NCBI GenBank assembly: GCA_003864495.1
Contig: ML133454.1
Span: 2,203,149 to 2,267,148 of the forward strand
Length of the DNA: 64,000 nt
Source: Nemopilema nomurai
Lineage: Eukaryota; Cnidaria; Scyphozoa; Rhizostomeae; Rhizostomatidae
Reading direction: 5' to 3'
In this document: positions 51,301 to 61,800 of the stretch, one piece after another
Position numbering within the stretch: position 1 is the first letter of the stretch
How the letters are laid out: each line of letters opens with the position of its first letter
Translations under genes and position numbers: made by a program
Notes under the pieces: model-generated
Told to the model about the DNA's origin: nothing
Seen by the model: only the letters and a program-made list of their open reading frames with translations
The model's database searches: none

Positions 51301-54300
51301 CAGTAATGAGTCGCAATCTGAAGATCGAAAGTCGATGTTTTATGACACAGAAGAACACATCGAAGACAAGCCACCAACGCCAAAGTCAATGAAGAAGACA
51401 CTTAAGGCCGCTCTCAACTCGCGCTCAAAGTCCAAGTCTGAATCACAGCCGGACAGCCCGAAGCGAAAAATATTCAGCTTCTCCAGAAATAAGTCACATA
51501 AGCCTACAGGAATGAGGAGATCGAAGTCAGATATGCTTCATCCAACTATTGGAGGATTCGAAGAAGGCGAACGATCGAAGAAGTCTTCAACAGGCAGTCG
51601 TAGGAGCTTTTTGATGGACGAAGATACACAAAGCCTTTATTCAATGGCCAGCTACGAAGATCTTAGTTTGAAAGAAAATTTGAAGGAAAGCCACAGTGAC
51701 AATAGCCTAAAAGACAAAGCCTCTCCCAAGGTAAAGAAGGGCAAGAACGTGACCCTGCGCTTATACAAAGATCATAAAGAGGATGAAACCAAACCAAGAG
51801 CGGGCTCACAGAATTTCCATCGAGACGAGGGACGCGTTTCTATGAGAGCAATCCTTCCAAATCGTGCACCCCTCAAAATTCTAAATATAATGAAACATTG
51901 GGTGTCGAAACACAATCAGGTATGCACCAAGTTAAATCTAAAGTTGATTATATCAAATTTAACAGATGTGTTACGGAGTAAATCGTAAATAATTGTTTCT
52001 CCACGGTCTTTGATTATCATTATTCCTGTATGAGAACAGTAGATGCACGTTTAATTATTAAAATACTTACAAGACAGACAAACAAGATTCCAAACAACCC
52101 ATGTATCTCCTAGAATTCTTACCAGCAGGATACCTTCTGGGCTATATATAATCAGAGTTTGTTCTTTTAGCTAAATTTCTGAATGCCTTTTACAATAGGT
52201 ATCTTATTGACTGGTGTCTTTTATTTTCAAATAACAAAGTCCGTAGTTTTGTACAGTTTTGTACTTTAGGAAAGTACTCTTGTAAAGCTAATCTTGATCT
52301 TTGAAATGAGTGAACATTTCCTATGTTGTGATGCCACTAAAAGCTTTCAGGATATATTCATAGCTTTTCAGACCTTTTGTTCGCAAAAGTGAATATTTAC
52401 GAAGACCAATACAATACAAGCAATTCTTCCCCTGACTTTTTTTAGTTTTTTCTCTAGGATTTCGAGAAAGACTCAGAGCTGGAAGATATTTTGAAGGAGT
52501 TTTTCAACGACGTAAAAGAAAACCCTGACAGCCTTCCAGTTGTAAAGGAAATCGTGAAAAGTATGGAAAGGTAAGCGGATACATCTCCATATCTCTTTCA
52601 CTCTGGGCACTAAGTCGTTTTAGACTCAACCTTCCATAGAAATCAAAAGCCCATCTTCTATACTGATATGGCAACTCTGTGTAACCAGTTTAAGAGTCAT
52701 TTGTTTTGATATATTTAGCTATATATGTATAAATGTTTAGAATATATATTTAGAAATAATTGTTATTGTCATTATGTATTATCAATACTTTTATTTTGAA
52801 TTTATTATTGACCTTAAATAACGAAGCTGTTCTCTTCATTGGATTCAAAAACTATAAATTTGAGCCAAGTATGAACTAAGCTTTGTTCTCTAAATACGAG
52901 TTTAGTTGAAGGAGCGGTGATTTTTCAATGTTTATCAAGATCTCTAGCAACTTCTTTTGTAATTCGTTTCTCTACAAAATGCAGGCTAATGGAGACTCAT
53001 CGGCAGGCAGTACCAAATTCAATTGAAGAGGTTCTGCAGAGTGAAGACCCCATCAACATATCGATATCGGAGTTTCCACCCACATGGTCAGCAAACAAAA
53101 TTGCGAATTGCCTGTCCTTGATAGAGCATCATCTATACAGCAAAATTTCAACAAGGTACGGCAAAGTGTTATAAATTCTTGTGTTTCAACGTATTACACT
53201 CGGTACCAGAGGTACAATACATTGTCGCTTTATAGGAATGGTTTAGGAGAATATTTGAATTTAAGTGAAATCGTCATCTTTCTAAGGAGCCCACAACCTT
53301 AACCTCTCTTGATGGAACCCCAAATGTATCTTTCGACCTATCAAATTATAACTTAAGATTTAATTTTGGGGTCGTCAGTTTCTGGCATCCAAATTGCATT
53401 TGTTGCTAAATTGTAGGGCATTTAAATGTGTTCAATAATTTCAGTACCCTAAGATCATAGGGCCCAGAAGTTTCACCAATCTCTACTATCTACTATTTTC
53501 ATCGTGTTACAGAGTTCAAGGGAAAAGAGTACATTATTCCCTTTAAAGTGCATGCAAAGAACCTAAACACCTGTCATTAGCAATAATTACAATTATAACT
53601 AAGGAAATAGGAATGTGCTGAGCATCTATGTTTATAACCGTGAAACTTAACCTACATGATCTGCTGCTCGATATTATTATAAAGGTTTGGCTGAAGACCT
53701 TTATTGAGTACTAGCATTTGTAGAATCACGAAGAGCACTAGGTGTTGGCTTTGATTTTTGAAGGAAAAAATCAATGCATTGCATCTAGTGTCATAGAAGG
53801 AATCACCAAAATGACCTGGAAAATGCAGAAGATACTTGTTAATAATTTATACCATAATGGGTGTTGCACAATGTTTTCATTGCATAACATAGATTTTAAT
53901 CTATGAAGCTTTTCATTGTTCGGGAGAAGAGGTTGAACTGTGAGAATTTCGGATGAACTTGGGAAGTATGTTTGGTAGCAATTGCTAATCCTGTGATTGT
54001 TGCTTTAGAAACTGAATTGGCGTTTGTAAATCCGTTGGGCTCTCGTTACCAAAGCATTGATTTTTGAAATTCCTCCAATGGTTGTACTTAACCTTGCAAA
54101 ATTAAAACCCTTTCTCAGAAATTAGTGAACATCCATTCATCTTGTTGTGTATAACAACTTTTTAATGCTATTTTTTCTTCAGAGAGTTCATGAAGTGCAC
54201 ATGGACGAAGAAAGATAAAGAGATAACAGCACCATTCATAACCAAAATAAGTCGGAGATTTAATCAGGTACCTAGCAGTTTCACCCCAAGAAGCAGTTTC

Positions 54301-56762
54301 ATTCTAAGAAGTAACATTTAAGTCAATAAATATGCAGTGTCGCTACAGTAAAGATCGAAGAATTGTTGTTTTCGATGTACCAGGTGGTGAATTAGGGAAA
54401 AGGTTTTTTATGAAAACGAAGAAAACTTTTATTCAGTTGCAATCTTGCTGTACCTCTATTTCTATGTTGCATAAAGAGTCTTTGAGTTTTTTCAGAAATT
54501 TATGCGCCCTTACCTAAAGAAAGCTTACATTTGTCACTAATTTATCTCTGTTTGAAAATTCTTTGTCAGTCACTCTTTTCGTTTGCACGTACAGTGTGAT
54601 AATTTGCTAGCAACTTGCATTTAACTAATACGTATTCTTAGAAAACAAGCGACGCGTTTGCTGTAATAACTCACAATGTATTTTGGTGTTTACCATTAGA
54701 GTAAATATAATGTTTCAATGCCAATCATTATTCTATGGTTTGTTTCATGAATATTTTTGTGGTATAGCATTCTGAAGAGTTTCGTAGGCCACGATGCATT
54801 GTCAAATGAGGGGTCGATCATGAAATGTTTGACAAGCACGCTTTGCAACTTTGCTCAGAGTTGGCAACTGCTGTCACATCTTAACAGCCACTATTCTGTT
54901 CTTTATGTCTTCAAGACAGTATGATTAAGATTGTAGTTTCTACTGATTGTCACTTAGCAGTTTGCAATGAGGCTCGGACGATACTGATGTGTTTCCATGT
55001 TAGGTATCCGGAATGGTTGCGATTGAAGTCATCAATGGGGATAATATCGAGCTGCGAGCCCAAAGAATTGGTTTTTGGATAACAGTTGCGGCGAGGTGCA
55101 GGGACCTGAACAACTTCAATTCAGTTCTGCAAATAACAAGTGGACTCATGAAGAGCTCCGTCTATCGACTGAAGCGCTCCTGGGAACTTGTCAACAGACC
55201 GGTGAGCGACTTTACGAAGTTCATTTTCCTCACAATTTCCAGTGAATGACCACATTAAAAAGCAGTCAGAAAGCAATGTAACGAAGCATTGCTATTGTTA
55301 CTGCGCAACACTCAATAGCAAATCATGACTGAACCACATACGAGGCTATCTAAGATGTTGCATGTACAGAGAATTTAAAAGTCATTGCCATGTGCAGTTA
55401 TTTAAATTTTCTATCTTTGTGACAAAGAGACGCAGAATCTTTTGTGACATTTGCAAACATGTACCTGTCGAGAAGTAGTTTTTAGATTGCTGCAAGAAGA
55501 TCAAAATGTTCGTAGAAAGTCTTTATTTGATTTACCTTTCTTTTGCATGCATTGATGTTGAATTTGAGTTGTAGAAAGGTTGTTTACTCTAACATTTTCC
55601 AGCTGAAGGAAATCTTGAATGACCTGCAGAGTCTTGTGTCTGCTGATAACTGTTTTGCCAAGTTGCGTGAGACTATTCACAAGTGAGTTTTTCGTTGCAT
55701 ACGACATCACCTTAACAATTGAATGTCCAAATAAATAGCCTTTCAATAAAAGGTTTGCTCCGAATTTTTTTATACATGACATTTTGTTGCCTTTGCAAAG
55801 TCTTTAACAAGCACCAACCATTTGGTACCAGGATGTGTGTTTGATATGGGCTCTGACGAAGATGTAAGAAGAAGATGGTTTAATATAGGCGCTGACGAAT
55901 TCTGAAAACCTCTTTTGGTAGCCAATTTCGGCTATTACGTCATCACGTTGCATTCTACCTAAGCTATTTGAATTGGCCGTATGTTTATGCGGACTGTTGT
56001 CTTCTTTCAGCTGCAATCCGCCGTGTGTGCCCTTCATCGGCTTTTACCTGACCGATCTACTATACATGGACGAACGATCGAAAAACACAAACCCGGAGGG
56101 TCTAATCAACTATGGAAAAATGTCCAAGGTAGAGCTGCCTTTGAGAAGACCAATTCATTTTCCTACTCTAAAATGCTCTACTCTAAGACATTATAAAGAC
56201 GATTAATGTATATGACTTGAAATTGTTATCAGAGAGATTCGCAAAGCACAAGTACTTTAGTCTGAAGATGGCAACCCCATGTGAAGCAGTTATTTGGCTC
56301 ATCAAGATTAGTCCTCTTAACCCTTTTTCTAATGAGAAGGACACCATATGCTGCCAATAATGAGCTTATATTTTAGATTGTACATAATAACTGTGCTTAT
56401 ATTTTAGATTGCAAGGGCAATTAGAGAGATTCGACAGTACCAACAACTACGGTACACACTAGATTTTGACAAAGATGTAAGTTCGATCTCATTACAGCTC
56501 TGACTCATTAAATTTGAAACAGTTGAACAATTACAAAAAGAATTTCAAAAATGTTAAAGAAATGTTGCACTTATTCCTCATGAAGAATATATTTTTTTAT
56601 ATTTCGATTCTTGGGATTCTCGAAGTTGTGCAGTGCATTTATAGGACTCAATCTCGTTTACAGATGGCATTGTATCTGCTGGCAACACATGTAGAAGTAG
56701 ATGATCCAGATTTTGAGGACACCTTGTATGATACGTCATTGCGTGCAGAACCCAGGGGCTAA
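35126..56762 (+). CDS. RASGRF: Ras-specific guanine nucleotide-releasing factor (RasGRF)
   Basis: A 1572-residue dual exchange factor that would activate Ras through its CDC25 domain and Rac-type GTPases through its DH domain, with calcium/calmodulin input at the IQ motif. Exons: 35126-35377, 36226-36332, 36752-36899, 37656-37832, 38089-38193, 38860-39008, 39568-39647, 40249-40325, 40617-40733, 41292-41402, 42145-42262, 45061-45194, 45975-46032, 47520-47647, 47958-48115, 48686-48761, 49167-49404, 50154-50322, 50536-51919, 52458-52570, 52985-53155, 54183-54267, 55004-55201, 55603-55682, 56011-56128, 56408-56476, 56664-56762. They total 4719 bp with all phases matching. The domain order PH-CC-IQ-DH-PH-REM-CDC25 is diagnostic of RasGRF. 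It is longer than the vertebrate proteins (about 1240-1270 residues), mainly because of one 1384-bp linker exon. It looks complete and intact. Confidence 0.95.
36752..37832 (+). CDS. RASGRF: RasGRF exons 3-4: coiled coil and Ser-rich spacer
   Basis: Exon 36752-36899 encodes a charged heptad-like helix (ENQIRKEKESKERLQREC), the family coiled coil. Exon 37656-37832 encodes a serine-rich stretch (SSDSSRDSTSSSLG) and an acidic patch before the IQ motif. The spacer has no obvious equivalent in the vertebrate proteins, where the coiled coil nearly abuts the IQ motif. Confidence 0.88.
38089..38193 (+). CDS. RASGRF: RasGRF exon 5: IQ calmodulin-binding motif
   Basis: A 105-bp phase-0 exon. LQSWVRGWAARRRF fits the IQ consensus (hydrophobic-Q-x3-RG-x3-R-x2-hydrophobic). 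In vertebrate RasGRF this site binds calmodulin and makes Ras activation depend on calcium. Confidence 0.9.
38668..38745. repeat. 12-bp tandem repeat, about 6.5 copies
   Basis: Unit near CCAGCTTTGATG, repeated with a few substitutions, about 115 bp upstream of the first DH exon of RasGRF. Confidence 0.85.
38860..42262 (+). CDS. RASGRF: RasGRF exons 6-11: DH (RhoGEF) domain
   Basis: Exons 38860-39008, 39568-39647, 40249-40325, 40617-40733, 41292-41402 and 42145-42262 encode residues about 264-480. Conserved region 1 is clear (SEEDYVQQLTTLVTIFRKPL). Later helices match the family (LLPIYHEYIRNY, FMKLLKWYESKPEC, RIKHTLEIERTIDGGCDVLL). Conserved region 3, normally PxxQxxRY, reads PVGLMPLYSRIL here, and so lacks both the Gln and the Arg of the usual motif. 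The change falls across the exon 9/10 junction, so an alternative exon is possible. Rac-type activity may be altered (inference). Confidence 0.9.
42263..45060. other. Large RasGRF intron (2.8 kb)
   Basis: Intron between the last DH exon and the second PH domain. It holds the 29-bp minisatellite at 44470-44716. It also has a 100-codon open frame at 43174-43476 with no recognised similarity and no phase-compatible splice into the gene, and a TGACGTCA (CRE-like) word near 43233. No second-PH exon was missed: the protein reads on smoothly across it. Confidence 0.6.
44470..44716. repeat. 29-bp AT-rich minisatellite, about 8.5 copies
   Basis: Unit near TAATGTATAATGTCTTTC plus TTTATAATTTC, repeated with a 29-bp period (one 30-bp step at the start) and scattered single changes. 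It lies about 345 bp upstream of the exon for the second PH domain. Confidence 0.92.
45061..47647 (+). CDS. RASGRF: RasGRF exons 12-14: second PH domain
   Basis: Exons 45061-45194, 45975-46032 and 47520-47647 encode residues about 480-587. The core strands RHCFLFSRHLIITSR match the family FLFSKHLIICTR. The end helix DKAIWTSDISQ matches the vertebrate AAWTSDISQ almost exactly. Together with the DH domain it forms the RhoGEF module. Confidence 0.93.
47958..48761 (+). CDS. RASGRF: RasGRF exons 15-16: acidic linker to REM
   Basis: Exon 47958-48115 encodes an acidic and tyrosine-rich stretch (EDSEDYYYDYENQEKKEEE) that I do not see in vertebrate RasGRF. Exon 48686-48761 encodes the start of the REM region (DDIKYAERLESNSLPQ), aligned with the family DVDIRFSKTMNSCKVLQ. 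Confidence 0.88.
49167..49404 (+). CDS. RASGRF: RasGRF exon 17: REM (RasGEF N-terminal) motif
   Basis: A 238-bp exon. ILYASLNRLLERLVDPRL and DFMDTFLVTYRYFTT are the two REM helices that brace the catalytic hairpin of CDC25 domains. The exon ends with an Asn-rich tail not found in the vertebrate proteins. Confidence 0.94.
50154..51919 (+). CDS. RASGRF: RasGRF exons 18-19: long Ser/Lys-rich linker
   Basis: Exons 50154-50322 and 50536-51919 encode about 517 residues between REM and CDC25. The 1384-bp exon is the largest in the gene. The sequence is low in hydrophobics and probably disordered. It has many basophilic or proline-directed phosphosite candidates (RSPSTSSSNES, PPTPKSMKK, DSPKRKIFSF). 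It also has a short internal duplication (HERGVDAVESS / HERGIDVEQSS). Its end rejoins the conserved core at LKILNIMKHWVSKHNQ. In vertebrates the equivalent linker is shorter and carries regulatory phosphosites and degradation signals. Confidence 0.92.
52458..56762 (+). CDS. RASGRF: RasGRF exons 20-27: CDC25 RasGEF catalytic domain
   Basis: Exons 52458-52570, 52985-53155, 54183-54267, 55004-55201, 55603-55682, 56011-56128, 56408-56476 and 56664-56762 encode residues about 1263-1572. Landmarks in order are ANKIANCLSLIEHHLYSKI, the helical-hairpin region WITVAARCRDLNNFNSVLQI, RLKRSWELV, CNPPCVPFIGFYLTDL, IREIRQYQQ and the family C-terminus LYDTSLRAEPR then stop. All core motifs of an active Ras exchange factor are present. 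The stop TAA is at 56760-56762. Confidence 0.95.
56365..56411 (+). repeat. Duplicated splice-acceptor sequence at exon 26
   Basis: The 16-base word CTTATATTTTAGATTG occurs at 56365-56380 and again at 56396-56411, 31 bp apart. The second copy holds the acceptor used in the model. The first holds an identical TTTTAG|ATTG site. Since 31 is not a multiple of three, using the first would shift the frame of the catalytic domain. Confidence 0.8.
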
Positions 56763-58637
56763 ATGGGGTGGCCAAACAGAGCGAGGGAAACATTCGAGTC
56801 ACATTTGGATGGCCAACGGCAACAACACCCAAGTCATGCCTAAAGTCCCAGTCTGAAAACGAACTCCGGTCCATGGGGCTTGAGTCTCTAGCAGATTTGC
56901 TCATGTCCTAGATGTCCCCTGGCTGTCATTAAACAAAGTGGTGGTTGAACATAACTGCAAATGGCTTGTATAATACATAACTTAGATGTATCGTTTGTGG
57001 TTTTATCGCACAGGAAAGAAACTATTTTATATTATGGAGACTCAAGTGGAACTATTTTGATACGCATAAATGATATGCAGAGTATTCCCATCAATAATTT
57101 TAGACATCCAACATAGGATTTATAAACAGAAATTGCGATAAATTTACTAGCATGGAAAGCAGAAGAAGAAAAGCTTGTTTCTTTTTCTGATGCCAAATTA
57201 ATTGTCAGCGTTTTCCGATGCAAGTAAAAATTTCAGAATTAAGAAAGAGGTATCACCTGCTTTTATAATGAGTTGCTTTCACAAAAGGTATAAATTTCCA
57301 AGGAAATTTATAATAAGATAGACATAAACACCAAAAGTATTTTATTTTTTACTACCACGCCAATTGGAATCATTTTTGTACATTTGCAAATCCCATATTT
57401 TGCGAGGTTTGTTTTAGACTTTGTCATGCAAGAATATTTTTGTATGTACTAAATTTTGTCCTTTTTTAAACCTTTCTCTATCATTTACCATAATCACCAA
57501 TAATTTTCACCATTTTCCTATTTTCTTTTTTCCAGTTTCCTTTTATTTTTTTTCTTGTTTTCTTTTTCTGAGAAATTATTGTTGACCAATAGTATCAAGG
57601 TCGGCCATATTTCCTCGTTGTAGTTGTGCATATGCCTACCTCCCCTTTTAATCGAATATTGATAAATTACAGAGGTCTACTAGAATTGAATACTTTCATT
57701 GTTCCAAGTTTATTGTAACTATGAAGTGTAATTCCTGTATTTAATTCCTTTCGACCAAGTAACATTTGATCGAGCTTTTGAGAAGCCGGTAGTTGTTTTG
57801 CATTCAAATTGCACGAGGTTAAATTGGGTTCATGCAAGACGTGAAGTTTTTGGCCCGGACTGATAAAGATAAAGAGTCAATTCACTTGTGTTTTAATTAG
57901 TATCTAAACTTGTAAACAATTCTTCAAGGCGTAATAGTTGAAACTGTATAAGAAAATAAGGCATCCTTGTATAAATACATATTGTGATGTTTTGGAATAA
58001 TTTTGTATTTTAGAATTTCTGATGGGCAATTTAGTACTTTATAGCAGATGTATATGTTGTCAAATTTTCATTCAAAATTATTTCAGTTAAACACCATTCA
58101 TTGGAAATATATTTATATAAATGGAATTGAATTTGTATTGCTATCGTGTAGGTACAATTATTTGCCATGTCTCTCATTTTTAATGTTCATCAAAATTAAG
58201 GCTGCATTATGTTGTGTTGCTTTTAGTTGTAGCCCTGCTTTGAAAGTAAAAGGTGCTGATGTGAGCACTAGTTTGGAGGTCTTCAGAAGCTACTTATTAG
58301 TCCGAAACACATCCATAGAATTTAGAAAGAATATTTATAACATAGAATTTAGCTACTGTACTCGTATTTTCGAAATATAACCGGAACATATCTTTGATCT
58401 CTTAAAAATGTTTTGAACAGAACGGGAAGGAATAAGAATTTTAGGCACACGTTATTTCTTAGACCACTGCTTTATGGGGGTTACAAAAAGAAATATGTCC
58501 CCTTAAAGCTGTAAAGTCAGAATGCAATTTTGGAACTTAGAGAGCCATTGATCGAAATAAGTTTATTCTTCGATAACGGTCTCTTCAACCTTTCATTTGG
58601 CGCGGTGGAGGAGATCGATAGAGGAAGATCGATTCAA
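56763..58637. other. Spacer: RasGRF 3' flank and MAU2 upstream region
   Basis: About 1.9 kb between the RasGRF stop and the MAU2 start, on the same strand. It must contain the RasGRF 3' UTR and the MAU2 promoter and 5' UTR. I saw no canonical AATAAA in a convincing place and no clear core promoter. No other gene was recognised. Confidence 0.5.
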
Positions 58638-58871
58638 ATGGCTGCACAACAAGGCTTTGATGTGAAATGCTACACTGCATTAGTTGGTCTCGCTGAATAT
58701 TTCAGAACATGTCATCCTGCGAGAGTGCGAGAATGCATACATTGCTTACAGGCCAGTTTGAATATAGGATTGCCAGCTATTCTAGATGCGAAAGTGAGAT
58801 TGAACATTGGAAAACTTCTGATTGAAGAAACAAATAATTTAGGCCATGCACGAAGCCATTTACAACAAGCG
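58638..58871 (+). CDS. MAU2: MAU2 exon 1
   Basis: A 234-bp exon, 78 codons in phase 0 to a strong donor (GCG|GTGAGT). It encodes the N-terminal helices that wrap around the NIPBL N-terminus in the known complex. The family motif ending in ARSHLxxA is clear. Confidence 0.88.
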
Positions 58872-61800
58872 GTGAGTGTTTTAAATTGGATTTTCATGTC
58901 TTTTTAACTTGAATTTCCGTAGGTGAAGTAGGAATAAATTTTCAATCATTTCAATGAGCTCCATACGATCAATTCTTGATCATGTAAGCAAACTGGGTGA
59001 CTTGGAGGCAATCTCAGTCTTTGGCACAGCTCGATGTACTGTTTATGAAGGGACGACTAGATCGGACGAATTTTCACTGTATTAGCTCTGTCATTAAAGT
59101 CATGTAACAATTTGCCTAGATTGACAGACCCAAGAGACAGAGTAAGCATGTAATTCGAAAATATTAAACTTCTGTTTTATTTCTTGGTTATGATTGTTGA
59201 TGATGTTTGTTATTTTTCAAATCTTCTTGACCCCTATAGTAGAAAATTTAAGTGGTTTAAACTCGCATAACTGTTGGATGCGTTTCTTCTAAACTATATT
59301 TTGTGCTTTAAAAAAACAGGAATAACAGCCTTAGAAAAACAGCATAAAAGTCTTTTTATATAGAAAGCAGCCTTTTTAGCATACCTATGAAGTGGCAAAA
59401 AGAGGCTTGTTGAAGAACTGTTTATTTCTACTTTCCAATTGCTCCTATTCATTATTTTTGAACTCATCTTGTTCTCTTTTAGCTTCAAGTGTCCCAATGT
59501 GTATCCTTCAATAAATACCTTCCTATGTTTTGTAACAGGAAAGCATAAAGTTGCATATAGTTGCATGAAACATTTTTGAAATGGAACATTGTATGTTTAT
59601 TTCTTTATATTTAAATGTATGACATCTAAATGCCTATGTAGAAAGCAAACAATGTGATGGATGTTATCAAATGTGAATGTGCTTTAAGAAACTAAGAAAA
59701 GAAAGGCCAGAGATTATAAGATGAAATTTAAATACAACTCAGTAAATTCAATCAGTAGGTGCATTATCATCACTTATAAGGGAACAAAAAAATTTTCTGA
59801 TTATGTAGTTGCAAAACTTCCTTGTTCCATTCTGACCTCCAACATGTTTCTATGTACCATGCAATCTTTGGTTCCCTGAAAAGTCTCTCACATTTTTCCT
59901 GCATGCAGTTATTCTCACTAGGATTCTAGGTCAATACAACAATTTCACTTTTTAAAGCCTAGTAAAAGTTTTACATAAAAATTGCTAATAGATAAAAATG
60001 TAAAACTGGTGAATCCTTATTTTGTTGATATTTTTCATGTCAATCTACATTAATGATTTTAATGCTTTCTAACTGAGTTCATTTGATTGCTGCTTTTTAT
60101 CATGTACCGTTATGATATTTTCCACCAGCAATGGAAGGAAAACTGGAGTTGGTTTGGAATAAACTTTCTGGCATGCCTACTGTTTTTTATGATATAATAT
60201 ACAGATATATACTAGAAGCTTTCAATTTTATCAAGTGTATTCCTATTGTTTATGTTTTTAGTTTGTACTTTTACAGTCTTAGTCAGTCATATTAAAATAT
60301 GTGTTATAATTAGAATTTCCTAAGGCTCTGTAAGTAAACATATTGACTCAAAATGTCACTTCTCTTGTAAATATTTTGAAAGGGTTATCATAGTTTGTTG
60401 ACCAACAATGAGGAAGGGGTAGTTTAGAGCAATTGGTATATATAGCATATAGTATATGGTATATAGAGCAGATCTTATCAAAGTTGTTCTTAACATTAGC
60501 AAGCTTTTTGGACCAGAAGCTGATGAGGTGTTTTTTGAAAGTGCATATCTTCTTGCACGTTTCTGTAGTGAACAGGTAAATGAAATTCTGCACTAAATGT
60601 ATGTTACTTACAATAAAAGAATTGCACAAGATTTTTGTTTTCGAATTGATTTGAGATAGGAAATTTTAGCCAATCCAATTGTGGAAGTCCCTTTCCCCTT
60701 ATCTTGGTGCTGGCAGGAGTCCTTCCAAACATATTTCTCATATTTAGTCTGTATATTATGATAGAGATCTTAGTAACGAAGCCCTGTTTAAGACTAATGT
60801 TTTAGTCTGGCATTTCTGTGATGTGATCAAAGATTCTTTGTCAAGAGTTCCTACAAGCTTGTAGAAAAATATATTTACTTTGATGCATATTCCCTTAGAG
60901 CCAAACTGAAGAAGGGAAATAAAAATAAACAAATTATTCCAATGGAACAGTTGTGTTTTATGGTTCAGGATCCTTTCATTAATTTTTTCTGGTTTTGCTT
61001 CATAGTAGTTGTGTTGTTTTGTTTCATAGAATCAAACAAGTCTGGCAAAGAATATCTTGAGAAGTGCTTTGGAGCGGTCAGCCCAGTCAAAGTTCTATCT
61101 TTGGCATTACAAGTTGATCTTTAAATTAGCTGTAAGTTTGGTACCTTTGTTTCTTAAACTATGAACATTCCTAAGAAGAAAGCAATTTGTTTCTCAGAGC
61201 TTGATTGGCCTTTCAATTTTTGAAACAAAAGTTAATCAAGCTTTGTTCTTGAATTGTTTATCTATGGTAGAAAATGTTTAGTTACATGGTATTTTCTATA
61301 CCTTTCATATTATCCATGAACTTTTAGCATTTTGCTATTTTTAATATGGTACTTATTATAAGTATATGTTATCCAGGAAATTCATGCAGATGATAGAGAG
61401 TACAGCATAGCGATTGAACTCCTGTCAGCTTTAGGAGAGCAGACAGCACAACAAAATGGTCATGTCTATATTAAGTATGAATCTTTTTCTAATCTATAAA
61501 TAGTTGCTAAGCAGCACCAAGTTAAAAAAACTCAAAACTCAAACATTCAGTTATTTGAGAAATTCTCATTTTTGTAAATTTTAGGTCAACTGGCCTAGAT
61601 TATGTATTTGTTTATTGTTGCTTGATTAGTTTATCCAAACTGACAAAAACAGGATGAGCTAAAAGGGTGGGTTTTTATAACTGTCCCTCATTTACATGGA
61701 ATGATAAATTTGAACTTAGTGTGAGAACTGTATATCTACCCTTATAACTGTATATATATACAAAACAGTAGAAAGAAATGTTCTTATAAATGTGATAAAA

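Noticed and set aside
56377..56407. Upstream acceptor as the real start of RasGRF exon 26
   Set aside because: It would shift the frame in the conserved IREIRQYQQ segment. The downstream acceptor keeps the family sequence.
58530..58637. N-terminal extension of MAU2
   Set aside because: There is no ATG in this stretch. The ATG at 58638 matches the family N-terminus.
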